Below, one piece after another: positions 40,398 to 48,620 of a stretch of 64,000 bases of DNA (the first letter of the stretch is position 1; every line of letters starts with the position of its first letter). The notes below the pieces were generated by a model. It saw only the letters and a program-made list of their open reading frames with translations, was not told where the DNA came from and made no database searches. The position numbers and the translations under genes are program-made. The DNA comes from Caenimonas sedimenti (GTDB lineage Bacteria > Pseudomonadota > Gammaproteobacteria > Burkholderiales > Burkholderiaceae_C): assembly GCF_007833165.1 (NCBI RefSeq), contig NZ_VOBQ01000015.1, positions 62,001 to 126,000 on the forward strand, given 5' to 3'.

Positions 40398-41783
40398 TCA
40401 ATCCTCCAGCACCCGCACCTTCACGCTCTTGCCCTTGATCCGGCCTGCATCCAGCCGGGCCGCGGCATCATTCGCGATGCCGCGCTCCACCGCCACGTAG
40501 GTGGAGAACTCGTTGACGTCGATCTTGCCGACCTGTTCGCGGGTGTAGCCCAGGTCGGCGGTGAGCGCCCCCAGCACGTCGCCAGGCCGGATCTTCTCCT
40601 TGCGCCCGCCCTGGATGTGCAGGGTGGCCATCGGCGGCACCAGCGGTCCCTTGCCGGTGGGCGTCAATTCGTCGAGCGGGAACCACGCCGACTCGCGGCC
40701 TTGCAGCACCTCGATGCGGCCGACGGCGCCCATCTCGTCGAGGCTGGCCAGACACAGCGCCAGGCCGGATTCGCCGGCCCGTCCCGTGCGGCCGATGCGG
40801 TGCACGTGCACCTCGGCATCCGGCGTCACGTCGACGTTGATCACCGCCGCCAGGTTCGCGATGTCCAGGCCGCGCGCCGCGACGTCGGTGGCGACCAGCA
40901 CCGAGCAGCTGCGGTTGGCGAAGCGCACCAGCACCTGGTCGCGTTCGCGCTGCTCCAGCTCGCCATGGAGCGCGAGCGCACTGAAGCCGCGCGCCTGCAG
41001 GTCCGCGGCCACCTCGCGGCAGCGCGCCTTGGTGTTGCAGAAGGCGAGCGTGCTGGCGGGCCGGAAGTGGTCGAGCAGGCGGGCCACGGCCGGCAGCCGC
41101 TGCGCCTCGGTCACTTCGTACCAGCGCTGTTCGATCTGCGCGCCGGCATGCTGCGCTTCCACCTTCACCGCGAGCGGCGAGCGCATGAACTGCGCGGCCA
41201 GCTTCGCGATGCCTTCCGGATAGGTCGCCGAGAACAGCAGCGTCTGCCGTTCGGGCGGACACTGGCGCGCAACCGTCGCGATGTCGTCGAGGAAGCCCAT
41301 GTCCAGCATCCGGTCGGCTTCGTCCAGCACCAGCGTGTTGAGCGCGTCCAGCCGCAGGCTGCCACGCTCCAGGTGGTCCATCACGCGGCCGGGGGTGCCG
41401 ACGACGACGTGCGCGCCATGCTCCAGCGTGGCCAGCTGGCCACGCAGCGGCACGCCGCCGCACAGCGTCACCACCTTGATGTTGTCTTCGGCGCGCGCGA
41501 GGCGGCGGATCTCCGCCGTCACCTGGTCGGCCAGCTCGCGTGTCGGGCACAGCACCAGCGACTGCACGGCGAAGCGCCGCGTGTTCAGGTTGGCGAGCAG
41601 GGCCAGCGCGAAGGCCGCCGTCTTGCCGCTGCCGGTCTTGGCCTGGGCGATGATGTCCTTGCCCAGCAGGGCGGCGGGCAGGCTGGCGGCCTGGATGGCC
41701 GTCATCTCCAGGTAGCCCAGCCGCTGCAGGTTGGCCTGCATCTGCGGGCTGAGGGCGAGGGTGGCGAAGCTGGGGGCGGTCAT
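40398..41783 (-). CDS. dbpA: ATP-dependent RNA helicase DbpA
   Basis: This 461-residue DEAD-box helicase has all core motifs: Q motif, AKTGSGKT (48-55), PTRELADQV, GGVPLRGQ, TPGRVMDHL, VLDEADRMLDMGF, FSATYPEG, and in domain two LVATDVAARGLDIA and HRIGRTGRAG. The C-terminal RNA-binding domain (KEKIRPGDVLGALTADLGYTREQVGKIDV, ending KGKSVKVRVLED) is the one that binds hairpin 92 of 23S rRNA in E. coli DbpA. It acts in 50S assembly. The gene is a single unit. Confidence 0.95.
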   Translation of the reverse strand: MTAPSFATLALSPQMQANLQRLGYLEMTAIQAASLPAALLGKDIIAQAKTGSGKTAAFALALLANLNTRRFAVQSLVLCPTRELADQVTAEIRRLARAEDNIKVVTLCGGVPLRGQLATLEHGAHVVVGTPGRVMDHLERGSLRLDALNTLVLDEADRMLDMGFLDDIATVARQCPPERQTLLFSATYPEGIAKLAAQFMRSPLAVKVEAQHAGAQIEQRWYEVTEAQRLPAVARLLDHFRPASTLAFCNTKARCREVAADLQARGFSALALHGELEQRERDQVLVRFANRSCSVLVATDVAARGLDIANLAAVINVDVTPDAEVHVHRIGRTGRAGESGLALCLASLDEMGAVGRIEVLQGRESAWFPLDELTPTGKGPLVPPMATLHIQGGRKEKIRPGDVLGALTADLGYTREQVGKIDVNEFSTYVAVERGIANDAAARLDAGRIKGKSVKVRVLED

Positions 41784-41830
41784 GCCGCGATCATTCCACG
41801 AGAACCGCCTCCACCCCGCGGGTGCGCTCC

Positions 41831-41974
41831 CTAGAGCTTGTTCTTCAGCTTCCCTTTGGGCAGCACGGTCGTCGTCGGCGGCATCGGCCGGTCGGACGTG
41901 CCCTCTTTCGGGGGAGAATTGTCCTTCTTGGGCTTTTTCTGAAGCTTGTTGCTGCGCTGTTCACCTTTGGGCAT
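41831..41974 (-). CDS. Small basic protein, 47 residues
   Basis: A short frame of 47 residues (MPKGEQRSNKLQKKPKKDNS..., ending KGKLKNKL) with a very good ribosome site (GGAGG, 6 bases before the ATG). It is about a quarter lysine and has no hydrophobic segment. Small basic proteins of this look recur beside housekeeping genes in Burkholderiales, but I cannot name it. It lies 47 bases upstream of dbpA on the same strand, so the two may be cotranscribed. Confidence 0.6.
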   Translation of the reverse strand: MPKGEQRSNKLQKKPKKDNSPPKEGTSDRPMPPTTTVLPKGKLKNKL

Positions 41975-42070
41975 GGCGGCCTCCGTCGTCTGGATGAGCC
42001 GAGAATGTAGCAGCCGGCGGGAACGCGACGGTCCGTTCAGTCTCCAATGTTCACCTTCAAGAAGGACCTC

Positions 42071-42427
42071 ATGCCCCGCCGAACCGTCATCAAGCCCATT
42101 GTCACCGCGCGCAAGAAGACCGAATCCGTGCAAACCGAGATCCAGCAAGCCGAATCCGACCTGCACGAGACCAACGCGCTGCTGCTCGAGACGCCCGTGG
42201 GCCAGGTCACGCGGGCGGACGTGCAGGAGGCGGTGGACCGCAGCGTGAAGGTCGAAGAGCAGTTGCACGATGCCGCGAAGGAGCTCGAGGTGGTGACCGG
42301 GCTGCTGCGGGCGGCGGAGGCTGCCGTGGCGCCCGACGATGCAGGCAACCGTTCCGGCGAAGGCGCCGACAGCGTGCTGCGGCACATGCGTCAGGGGTCG
42401 GCTCCGGATACGGATGCCGCCCAATAA
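42071..42427 (+). CDS. Small coiled-coil protein, unknown
   Basis: This 118-residue protein starts MPRRTVIKPIVTARKKTESV, with AAGAAGGA just before the ATG at 42071. An earlier ATG at 42047 lacks a ribosome site. The middle (KTESVQTEIQQAESDLHETNALLLE and VEEQLHDAAKELEVVTGLLRAAEAAV) is heptad-patterned and would form a coiled coil. The end is Gly/Asp-rich. No family is recognised. Its TAA stop lies in the arm of a palindrome shared with the convergent B3/4 gene. Confidence 0.65.
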   Translation: MPRRTVIKPIVTARKKTESVQTEIQQAESDLHETNALLLETPVGQVTRADVQEAVDRSVKVEEQLHDAAKELEVVTGLLRAAEAAVAPDDAGNRSGEGADSVLRHMRQGSAPDTDAAQ

Positions 42428-42447
42428 TTGGAATCTGACCCCAATTA
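42425..42447. terminator. Palindrome supplying both stop codons of convergent genes
   Basis: TAATTGG (42425-42431) and CCAATTA (42441-42447) form a 7-base stem around 9 bases (AATCTGACC). The arms contain the TAA of the plus-strand gene (42425-42427) and of the minus-strand gene (42447-42445). The core ATCTGACCCCAATT resembles a common small repeat. AAAA follows on the plus strand. A two-way terminator is likely. Confidence 0.55.
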
Positions 42448-43140
42448 AAAGTCGAAGCGGGGAGCGGAGGCGCTGAGGAGCGCCTGCCGCGGCTGGGCGC
42501 CCCACAGTTCGGCCAGCACGCCGGTGAGCGCATCCAACAGGCGCGGCACGTCGGCGGCCGCGCTGGCATGCACACCCTCGCACACGATCAGGACAGTCCG
42601 GGTCGCATCGCGCACGGCCGAGAGGCCGCTTTGCCGGTTGGTCCAGCGGCGGGCATGCGAACGGTTCTCCGCGTCCACGAAAGTCACTTCGCCGGGATCC
42701 GGATGCTCCATCTCCCCCGAGAACGCCTGGTAGTTCTCCGTGCCATCGGCATGGCGCACCTGCAGCCACCCGGCGATGTGCGCGGTGTCGAGCGCCGCCA
42801 CCGGGATCGCAAAAGCCATCGAAAGTGCGTTGCACACGTCGACCAGCGGGTGCAGCTGCGGCATCGCGCCTTCCTTCTTGAAGCGGCGCAGCAGCGACTC
42901 GGAAGCGCAGCGGTACTGCGTGGGCTTGAGCCCCATGCGCGAGAAGACGCGGCGCCACGCCTGGATCTCCGGCAGCTCGGATTCGGAGAGCGCGGTTTCC
43001 AGGCGGTCGCGGGCGGTGGCCTGGAAGCGCGCCACCAGCGGCTGGGCGTCCGCGCCGCTGTGGATGCCTTCGGCGTAGAGCGCGCCGGCGGCGAGCTCGG
43101 GATACTTTTGCCAGATGTCGGGGTGGTGGCTGAAATGCAT
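42445..43140 (-). CDS. B3/4 domain protein (PheRS beta-like tRNA-editing fold)
   Basis: This 231-residue protein matches stand-alone B3/4 domain proteins: MHFSHHPDIWQKYPELAAGAL, RVFSRMGLKPTQYRCASESLLRR, MPQLHPLVDVCNALSMAFAIPVAALD, and FVDAENRSHARRWTNRQSGLSAV. The B3/4 domain of phenylalanyl-tRNA synthetase removes tyrosine from tRNA-Phe; free forms may edit mischarged tRNA or act on other ligands. The gene lies 41 bases downstream of the araC-type gene and may be the third gene of that unit. Confidence 0.85.
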   Translation of the reverse strand: MHFSHHPDIWQKYPELAAGALYAEGIHSGADAQPLVARFQATARDRLETALSESELPEIQAWRRVFSRMGLKPTQYRCASESLLRRFKKEGAMPQLHPLVDVCNALSMAFAIPVAALDTAHIAGWLQVRHADGTENYQAFSGEMEHPDPGEVTFVDAENRSHARRWTNRQSGLSAVRDATRTVLIVCEGVHASAAADVPRLLDALTGVLAELWGAQPRQALLSASAPRFDF

Positions 43141-43181
43141 GGCGCCAGTGTGGCGCGCCGGCCAAGCCGCTGTCTAGAACG

Positions 43182-44012
43182 TTATTGCGGGCGCCGCGCG
43201 CGCTGCCAGGCGCCCGGCGTGAAGCCGAAATGCCGGGTGAAGATGCGCGTCATGTGGCTCTGGTCGGCAAAGCCGGTGGCGCCGGCCGCCTGCGTCACGC
43301 TCGAGCCGTTGGCGATGAGTGCGCGGGCCCGCTCCGCGCGCCGCTGCAGCAGCCAGGCATGCGGCGTCACACCGTAGGCGGCGGCGAAGCGGCGCAAGAG
43401 TTGGTAGCGGCTGAGCCCGGCGATCTGTGCCAGCTCGGACAGCGCGGGTGCGTGGGCCAGGTCGTCGCCCAGGCGCTGGCGGGCCCGCTCGAGGTTTGCC
43501 GCGGCGCTTGCCGGCGCGCGTGGCGGCGCGGCGTGGCGGCCCAGCAGTTGGTGGGCCGCCAGCACCAGCGATTCGTCGCAGGGCAGGGCGTCGCACGCGC
43601 CGGCCTGCCAGCGGGCCAGATCGCCCAGCAGCCTGCGCCACGCCTGCTGCAGCGGCGCGTCGCTCATGACCGGAAGCGCCAGCGCCATCTCCGCCGCGCC
43701 GCCGTTCGTTTCGGCGGCCAGCGCGGCCATCGCTTCAGGTTCGAAATACACCATGCGCCAGGCCCGCGCCTCGCAGTGCAAAGGCCGGCCGTCGTGCACT
43801 TCGCCGGGGTTGTGCGCGAGCACGTCGCCGGCGTGCGCGTCCACGGTCAGCCGGCCACTGCTGGAGCGCTGCGCGCCTTGCTCCAGCACGCCGACGCCGT
43901 AGAAGTCGTGCGCATGCCGGCCGTAGTGCCGGCCGCTCCAGATCTGCGCCGCATGGATGCCCGGCCAGGGCGAACCCCAGACTTGCGAGCGGTGCAGCGG
44001 GGCGGGGGTCAT
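43182..44012 (-). CDS. AraC-family transcriptional regulator
   Basis: This 276-residue regulator has an N-terminal cupin sensing part (HAAQIWSGRHYGRHAHDFYGVGVLEQG, AHAGDVLAHNPGEVHDG). The C-terminal double helix-turn-helix has LSELAQIAGLSRYQLLRRFAAAYGVTPHAWLLQRR and ARALIANGSSVTQAAGATGFADQSHMTRIFTRHFGFTPGAW. The second half is the AraC signature. The family type (AraC_binding with GxGHDFY-like start) often controls exporters. It overlaps the amidase stop by four bases (ATGA), so it is coupled to amidase expression. Confidence 0.92.
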   Translation of the reverse strand: MTPAPLHRSQVWGSPWPGIHAAQIWSGRHYGRHAHDFYGVGVLEQGAQRSSSGRLTVDAHAGDVLAHNPGEVHDGRPLHCEARAWRMVYFEPEAMAALAAETNGGAAEMALALPVMSDAPLQQAWRRLLGDLARWQAGACDALPCDESLVLAAHQLLGRHAAPPRAPASAAANLERARQRLGDDLAHAPALSELAQIAGLSRYQLLRRFAAAYGVTPHAWLLQRRAERARALIANGSSVTQAAGATGFADQSHMTRIFTRHFGFTPGAWQRARRPQ

Positions 44013-45475
44013 GCCGCGCTCGTGCCGCTGGCCAGCCCCGGCTCCGGCGGCCGCTGCGCAATGAAGCCGGCGCGCACCGCTTCGTAAGCACCCGCCACGC
44101 GCAGCAGCAAGGCGTCCGCGCTGTGCTTCGCGATCAGCTGGATCCCCATGGGCCAGCCTTTCTGCGGATGGAATCCGGCCGGCACGCTGATCGCCGGCAG
44201 GCCCGCCAGCGTGGCGTACAGCGTCACCTCCATCCAACGGTGGTAGGTGTCCATCGTGCGGCCGGCGATCTGCTTCGGCCAGCGCTCGTTCACATCGAAC
44301 GGCCACACCTGCGCCGCCGGCAAGGCCAGCACGTCCCAGCGCTCGAACAGCTGGCGCATGTGCTGGTAGTAGGCCGTGCGCACCTGGCTGGCCCGCATGA
44401 AGTCCATGAACGAGAGGCCGAGCGAGCAGTCGTATTCCCACAGGGCTTCGGGCTTGATCTTGTCGCGCGCACCCGGCCGATCGATCAGCGCCGCCACCCG
44501 CGGCCCGGTGAGGGCGCGCCGCCACGCCAGCCAGCAGTCCCACAGCGCGGCCGGGTCGGTGCCCAGCGACGTTGCTTCGACGATGGCGCCGGCGTCCGTG
44601 CAATGCCGCAATGCGTCTTCACAGGCGGCCAGCACGCCGTCGTCCATGGCCAGGTAGCCGCCGAGGTCGCCCAGCCAGCCGATGCGCAGGCCGCGCAGGG
44701 TCGATGGATCCGCCGCTGCCGGAGCGTCCAGCCCGGATTGCAACGACAAGGGCAGGGCGGGATCGTGGCCGGCCTGCGTGGCCAGCAGCCGCCCCAGGTC
44801 TTGCACCGTGCGGGCCATCGGTCCTTCGGTGCTCAGCTGATCGATCCACACATCGGGCCCGGGCCCGGACGGCACGCGCCCTTGCGTGGGCCGCATGCCG
44901 AACACGTGGTTCCACGCCGCCGGGTTGCGCAGCGAACCCATGAAGTCGGAACCGTCGGCGATGGGCAGCATGCGCAGGGCCAGCGCGACGGCGGCGCCGC
45001 CACTGCTGCCGCCGGCGGTCACCAGCGGATCCCACGCATTCCGGGTGGCGCCAAACAGCGAATTGAAGGTGTGCGAGCCCAGTCCCAGCTCCGGGATGTT
45101 GGTCTTGCCGATGACGATGGCGCCCGCCGCCTTGACGCGGGCCGTCATCACGCTGTCGCGTGCGGGCAGGTTGTCCGCGAGGAGCAGGCAACCCTTGGTC
45201 GTCGGGAAGCCCAGCGCATCCGCTGCGTCCTTGATCGCGATGGGCAGGCCATGCAGCCACCCGCGGCTGCGCCCTTGCGCCAGCTCCGCGTCGCAGGTCG
45301 CTGCCTGCTCCATCAGCACGTCGGCGGCGGCGAGGTTCACGATGGCGTTGGCCTGCGGGTTCAGCCGCGCGATTCGAGCGAGGTGCGCCTGCATCACCTC
45401 GCGACACGACACGGTGCGCGCATGGATGAGTTCCGACAGCGTGCTCGCGTCCTTGAAGATCAGTTCGTCCACCAT
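44009..45475 (-). CDS. Amidase signature family hydrolase
   Basis: This 488-residue enzyme has the amidase-signature triad: Lys82 in LPIAIKDAAD, cis-Ser157 in TAGGSSGGAAV and nucleophile Ser181 in SDFMGSLRNPAAW, spaced 24 residues apart as in fatty-acid amide hydrolase. It hydrolyses an amide to acid and ammonia; the substrate is unknown. The start at 45475 gives the family N-terminus. It is first in a unit with AraC and B3/4 genes and is divergent from the enoyl-CoA hydratase operon across a 152-base gap that contains an inverted repeat. Confidence 0.92.
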   Translation of the reverse strand: MVDELIFKDASTLSELIHARTVSCREVMQAHLARIARLNPQANAIVNLAAADVLMEQAATCDAELAQGRSRGWLHGLPIAIKDAADALGFPTTKGCLLLADNLPARDSVMTARVKAAGAIVIGKTNIPELGLGSHTFNSLFGATRNAWDPLVTAGGSSGGAAVALALRMLPIADGSDFMGSLRNPAAWNHVFGMRPTQGRVPSGPGPDVWIDQLSTEGPMARTVQDLGRLLATQAGHDPALPLSLQSGLDAPAAADPSTLRGLRIGWLGDLGGYLAMDDGVLAACEDALRHCTDAGAIVEATSLGTDPAALWDCWLAWRRALTGPRVAALIDRPGARDKIKPEALWEYDCSLGLSFMDFMRASQVRTAYYQHMRQLFERWDVLALPAAQVWPFDVNERWPKQIAGRTMDTYHRWMEVTLYATLAGLPAISVPAGFHPQKGWPMGIQLIAKHSADALLLRVAGAYEAVRAGFIAQRPPEPGLASGTSAA

Positions 45476-45528
45476 CGCGGCATCGTAGCGCGCGCCGGGC
45501 CGGGCGGCAGTTCGACGCCTCTTTCACG

Positions 45529-45544
45529 AATGAGAAATCTCATT
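45529..45544. promoter_or_regulatory. Inverted repeat in amidase / enoyl-CoA hydratase gap
   Basis: AATGAG-AAAT-CTCATT, a perfect 6-base inverted repeat, lies in an AT-rich patch between two divergent operons. TTCACGAA and TTCATGAA flank it on the two sides. It is a likely operator for one of the local regulators (AraC or IclR type). Confidence 0.4.
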
Positions 45545-45627
45545 CACATTCATGAAACCTCGGGCCACCTCCATTGCCGCGCCCGATCCCCGCTCCCATA
45601 CTGGCCGCCACCCAGGAAGGACGTCCC

Positions 45628-46413
45628 ATGTACGAATCCATCCGCATCGACAAGGCCGGACCGGTCTGGCGCGTCGTGCTGAATCGGCCCGAGGTGCGCA
45701 ACGCGCACGACCTGGAGATGTTCCAGGAACTGGTGCAGGCCTTCGACGAGGTCGAGCAGGACCCGGATTGCCTGTGCGCCGTGCTCACGGGTGAGGGCGA
45801 CATCTTCAGCGCCGGGCAGGACCTGCGTTTCACCCGCGGCGCCGACGCACGCGCTATCGATGCCTACGGCCGCTGGAACGTGGCCGCCCGCCAGCGCATC
45901 CAGCGCAACCACAAGCCGGTCGTCGCCGCGGTGAACGGCCCGGCGATCGGTGGCGGCACCTATCTCGCCACGGCGTGCGACCTGATCGTCGCGGTGGACA
46001 CGGCGTATTTCCAGATGCGCGAGATCCAGGCCGGCAATCACGCCGGCGGCGCGTTGCTGTTCACGGTAGGACGTGCGCGCTCGCTCGAGTTGGCGCTGCT
46101 CGGCAAGAAGATTCCAGCGCCGCAAGCCGAAGCATGGGGAATGATCAACCGCAGCGTGCCAGCCGCCGGATTCGAGGCGGCGGTCGACGAATACGTGCAG
46201 GCGCTGCTGGAGGTGCCGCCGCTGGCGGTGCGCTACACCAAGAGCGCGACCAACCTGCTGCTCGATTCCGCCGGCTTCTCCACGCACCTGGAGGCCGGCG
46301 GCGCAATGCAGCGCTACCTGGGCCTCACGCCCGATGGACGCGAAGCCAAGCGCGCGTTCGCCGAGAAGCGCAAGCCGAAGTTCACGGGCGGCTACCCGCG
46401 CGTGGCCGAGTGA
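45628..46413 (+). CDS. Enoyl-CoA hydratase/isomerase (crotonase) family protein
   Basis: This 261-residue protein has the crotonase fold with oxyanion-hole regions FSAGQDLRF (60-68) and NGPAIGGGTYLATACDL (103-119). At the first catalytic Glu position (GGGxE in classical hydratases) there is Tyr112; the second Glu is present as Glu132 in FQMREIQAG. A classical hydratase needs both, so isomerase, hydrolase or another reaction is likelier. AGGAAGGA precedes the ATG at 45628. It heads an operon with a class III CoA-transferase and a Bug receptor. Confidence 0.9.
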   Translation: MYESIRIDKAGPVWRVVLNRPEVRNAHDLEMFQELVQAFDEVEQDPDCLCAVLTGEGDIFSAGQDLRFTRGADARAIDAYGRWNVAARQRIQRNHKPVVAAVNGPAIGGGTYLATACDLIVAVDTAYFQMREIQAGNHAGGALLFTVGRARSLELALLGKKIPAPQAEAWGMINRSVPAAGFEAAVDEYVQALLEVPPLAVRYTKSATNLLLDSAGFSTHLEAGGAMQRYLGLTPDGREAKRAFAEKRKPKFTGGYPRVAE

Positions 46414-46423
46414 GGGTGGCACC

Positions 46424-47641
46424 ATGAGCCGTCCGCTCGAGGGCTACCGCGTGGTCGACTTCAGCCACGTGCTGGCCGGCCCCATCGCCACGCACTACCT
46501 GTGCATGCAGGGCGCCGAAGTCGTCAAGGTCGAAAGCGGCAAGGGCGACACCATGCGCAACTACGGCGGCGAAGCCTTCGCCGATGGGATGGGGCCGTCC
46601 TTCATCTCGGTGAACACCGGCAAGCGTTCGGTCGTGCTCGACCTGAAACGGGCCAGCCACCAGACCGTGGCCCGCAAGCTCGTGGCCTGGGCCGACGTGG
46701 TGGTGGAGAACTTCCGCCCCGGCGTCATGCAGCGGCTGGGGCTGGACTTCGCCACCTGCAAGGCGATCAAGCCGGGCATCGTCTACTGCTCCATCTCCGG
46801 CTTCGGCCAGTCGGGCCCGTTGCGCGAGAACCCCGCCATCGACCAGATCATCCAGAGCATGTCCGGGATGATGGAGCTGTCCGGTGAACCGGGCAGCACG
46901 CCCATGCGCGTGGGCTTCCCGGTGGTGGACACCTTCACGGGGCTGCTCGCTTCCTTTGCCATCGTCAGCGTGCTGGCGCGGCGGGGGGAGAAGAAGGAAA
47001 GCCAGTACATCGACCTCGCCATGCTCGACGCCGCGCTGGTGATGATGATGTCCGTGGCCGGCCCCTACCTGGCGGCGGGCGTGGAGCCGCGCAAGACCGG
47101 CAACGTGGGCTACAGCAAGTCGCCCACGGCGGACACTTTCCCAACGGCCGAGGGCGACATCACCATCGGCGCCGTGCGGCAGGACCAGTTCGAGGCGCTG
47201 TGCCGCACGCTGGAACGCATGGACCTGGCGCAGGACGCCCGCTTTGCCGACCGCAAGCTGCGCCAGCAGAACGCCGCGGCGCTGCGCGACGAAGTGATCC
47301 GCGCCCTGGCGGCGCACACCGCCGTGGAGTGGGAGCAGCGCCTGAATGCGAATGGCGTCGCAGCCGGCGCCGTCCGGACGATCCCGCAGGCGCTTGCGCT
47401 GGAGCACCTGCAGCACCGCAACCTCACCCAGCCGGCGGGCCTGCACGACAGCCCGCAGGCGCGGGTGTTCCGCACCGGCTTCCTTTCCGGTGGCGCGCAG
47501 GCCGGCACTGGCCGGCCGGCCCCGCACCTGGGCGAGCATTCGCATGAAGTCCTGGCCGAACTGGGCTACGACCCGGGGCAGATCGAATCCATCCTGGGCG
47601 AGCCTGCGGGCGCCCTCCACCAAGAAGGAGACAAGCCATGA
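46424..47641 (+). CDS. CaiB/BaiF (class III) CoA-transferase
   Basis: This 405-residue enzyme has the family start PLEGYRVVDFSHVLAGP and GAEVVKVESGKGD, then VVVENFRPGVMQRLGLD. The catalytic aspartate is probably Asp140 in NPAIDQIIQSMSGMM, and YCSISGFGQSGPL comes before it. It moves CoA between carboxylic acids and so would activate the imported acid. The start at 46424 follows the crotonase stop by 10 bases with GAGGG upstream. Together the genes suggest import, activation and modification of an organic acid. Confidence 0.93.
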   Translation: MSRPLEGYRVVDFSHVLAGPIATHYLCMQGAEVVKVESGKGDTMRNYGGEAFADGMGPSFISVNTGKRSVVLDLKRASHQTVARKLVAWADVVVENFRPGVMQRLGLDFATCKAIKPGIVYCSISGFGQSGPLRENPAIDQIIQSMSGMMELSGEPGSTPMRVGFPVVDTFTGLLASFAIVSVLARRGEKKESQYIDLAMLDAALVMMMSVAGPYLAAGVEPRKTGNVGYSKSPTADTFPTAEGDITIGAVRQDQFEALCRTLERMDLAQDARFADRKLRQQNAAALRDEVIRALAAHTAVEWEQRLNANGVAAGAVRTIPQALALEHLQHRNLTQPAGLHDSPQARVFRTGFLSGGAQAGTGRPAPHLGEHSHEVLAELGYDPGQIESILGEPAGALHQEGDKP

Positions 47642-48609
47642 AAAAGCGCCACTTCCTCCGGATCGCGGCCGCCGTGCCGCTGGCCAGTGCCTCACACCTG
47701 GCCTGGGCCCAGGCCACGGACTACCCCAACCGGCCGGTGCGCATCATCTCGCCCTTCGCCGCGGGCAGCACCAGCGATACGTCGGCGCGTTTCATCGCGC
47801 AGCAACTCACGCAGGCGCTCGGCCAGCCCGTGACGGTGGAGAACCAGCCCGGCGCCGATGGCCGGATCGGCATGATGGCCGTGAAGAACGCGCCGGCCGA
47901 CGGCTACACCATCGTCGCGGGCAGCTGGACCAACCTGGCCGTCAACACCATCGTCAGCAAGGACCTGCCCTATGACCCGCTGAAGGATTTCAAGCCGGTC
48001 GCCGGCATCGGCCGCAGCATGCTGGGCATCGCGGTCTCGGGCCAGTCGGACATCAAGACCTTCCAGGACCTGATCGCGGCGGCCAAGCGCAAGCCCAAGG
48101 GCACCAACTTCGGCAACTTCGCGGCCGGTTACCGGCTCGCCACCGAGTGGCTGTCCGGCCTGGCCGGCGTGCAGTTCACGCACGTGCCCTACCGCAGCAC
48201 CAGCCAGATGAACACCGACCTGGCGGCGAAGCAGATCGACGTGGGCATGGACGGCGTCACCTCCATGACGGCGCTGGTCAAGCAGGGCCAGTTGCGGCTG
48301 CTGGCTGTCACCGGCGACCAGCGCCACAGCGAATTTCCGGACGTGCCCACCATCAAGGAGTTCTATCCCGAGTTCTCCATCTACGGCTGGTCGGCCCTGA
48401 TGGTGCGCTCCGAAGTGCCGGACGCCATCACCAACAAGCTGGCCGACGCGATGACGAAGATCCTCCAGTCCAGCGAAGGCCGTGACTTCGCGAAGAAGGT
48501 CGGTTCCGAGCTGCTGCTGCGCAGCACCGGCGAGATGCGCAAGTACCAGGTGGCGCAGATCGAAACGCTCAGGCGCGTGGCGGACGCCGCCGGCATCAAG
48601 GCCGAATGA
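47638..48609 (+). CDS. Bug-family solute-binding receptor
   Basis: This 323-residue periplasmic receptor has a signal peptide (MKKRHFLRIAAAVPLASASH). The Bug blocks follow: YPNRPVRIISPFAAGSTSDTSAR, NQPGADGRIGMMAVKNAPADGYT, HVPYRSTSQMNTDLAA and FPDVPTIKEFYPEF. AAGGAG precedes the ATG, which overlaps the CoA-transferase stop (ATGA). It is the third gene of the operon and likely delivers its substrate acid. No membrane partner genes are in the window. Confidence 0.92.
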   Translation: MKKRHFLRIAAAVPLASASHLAWAQATDYPNRPVRIISPFAAGSTSDTSARFIAQQLTQALGQPVTVENQPGADGRIGMMAVKNAPADGYTIVAGSWTNLAVNTIVSKDLPYDPLKDFKPVAGIGRSMLGIAVSGQSDIKTFQDLIAAAKRKPKGTNFGNFAAGYRLATEWLSGLAGVQFTHVPYRSTSQMNTDLAAKQIDVGMDGVTSMTALVKQGQLRLLAVTGDQRHSEFPDVPTIKEFYPEFSIYGWSALMVRSEVPDAITNKLADAMTKILQSSEGRDFAKKVGSELLLRSTGEMRKYQVAQIETLRRVADAAGIKAE

Positions 48610-48620
48610 GCTGGCCCTTG

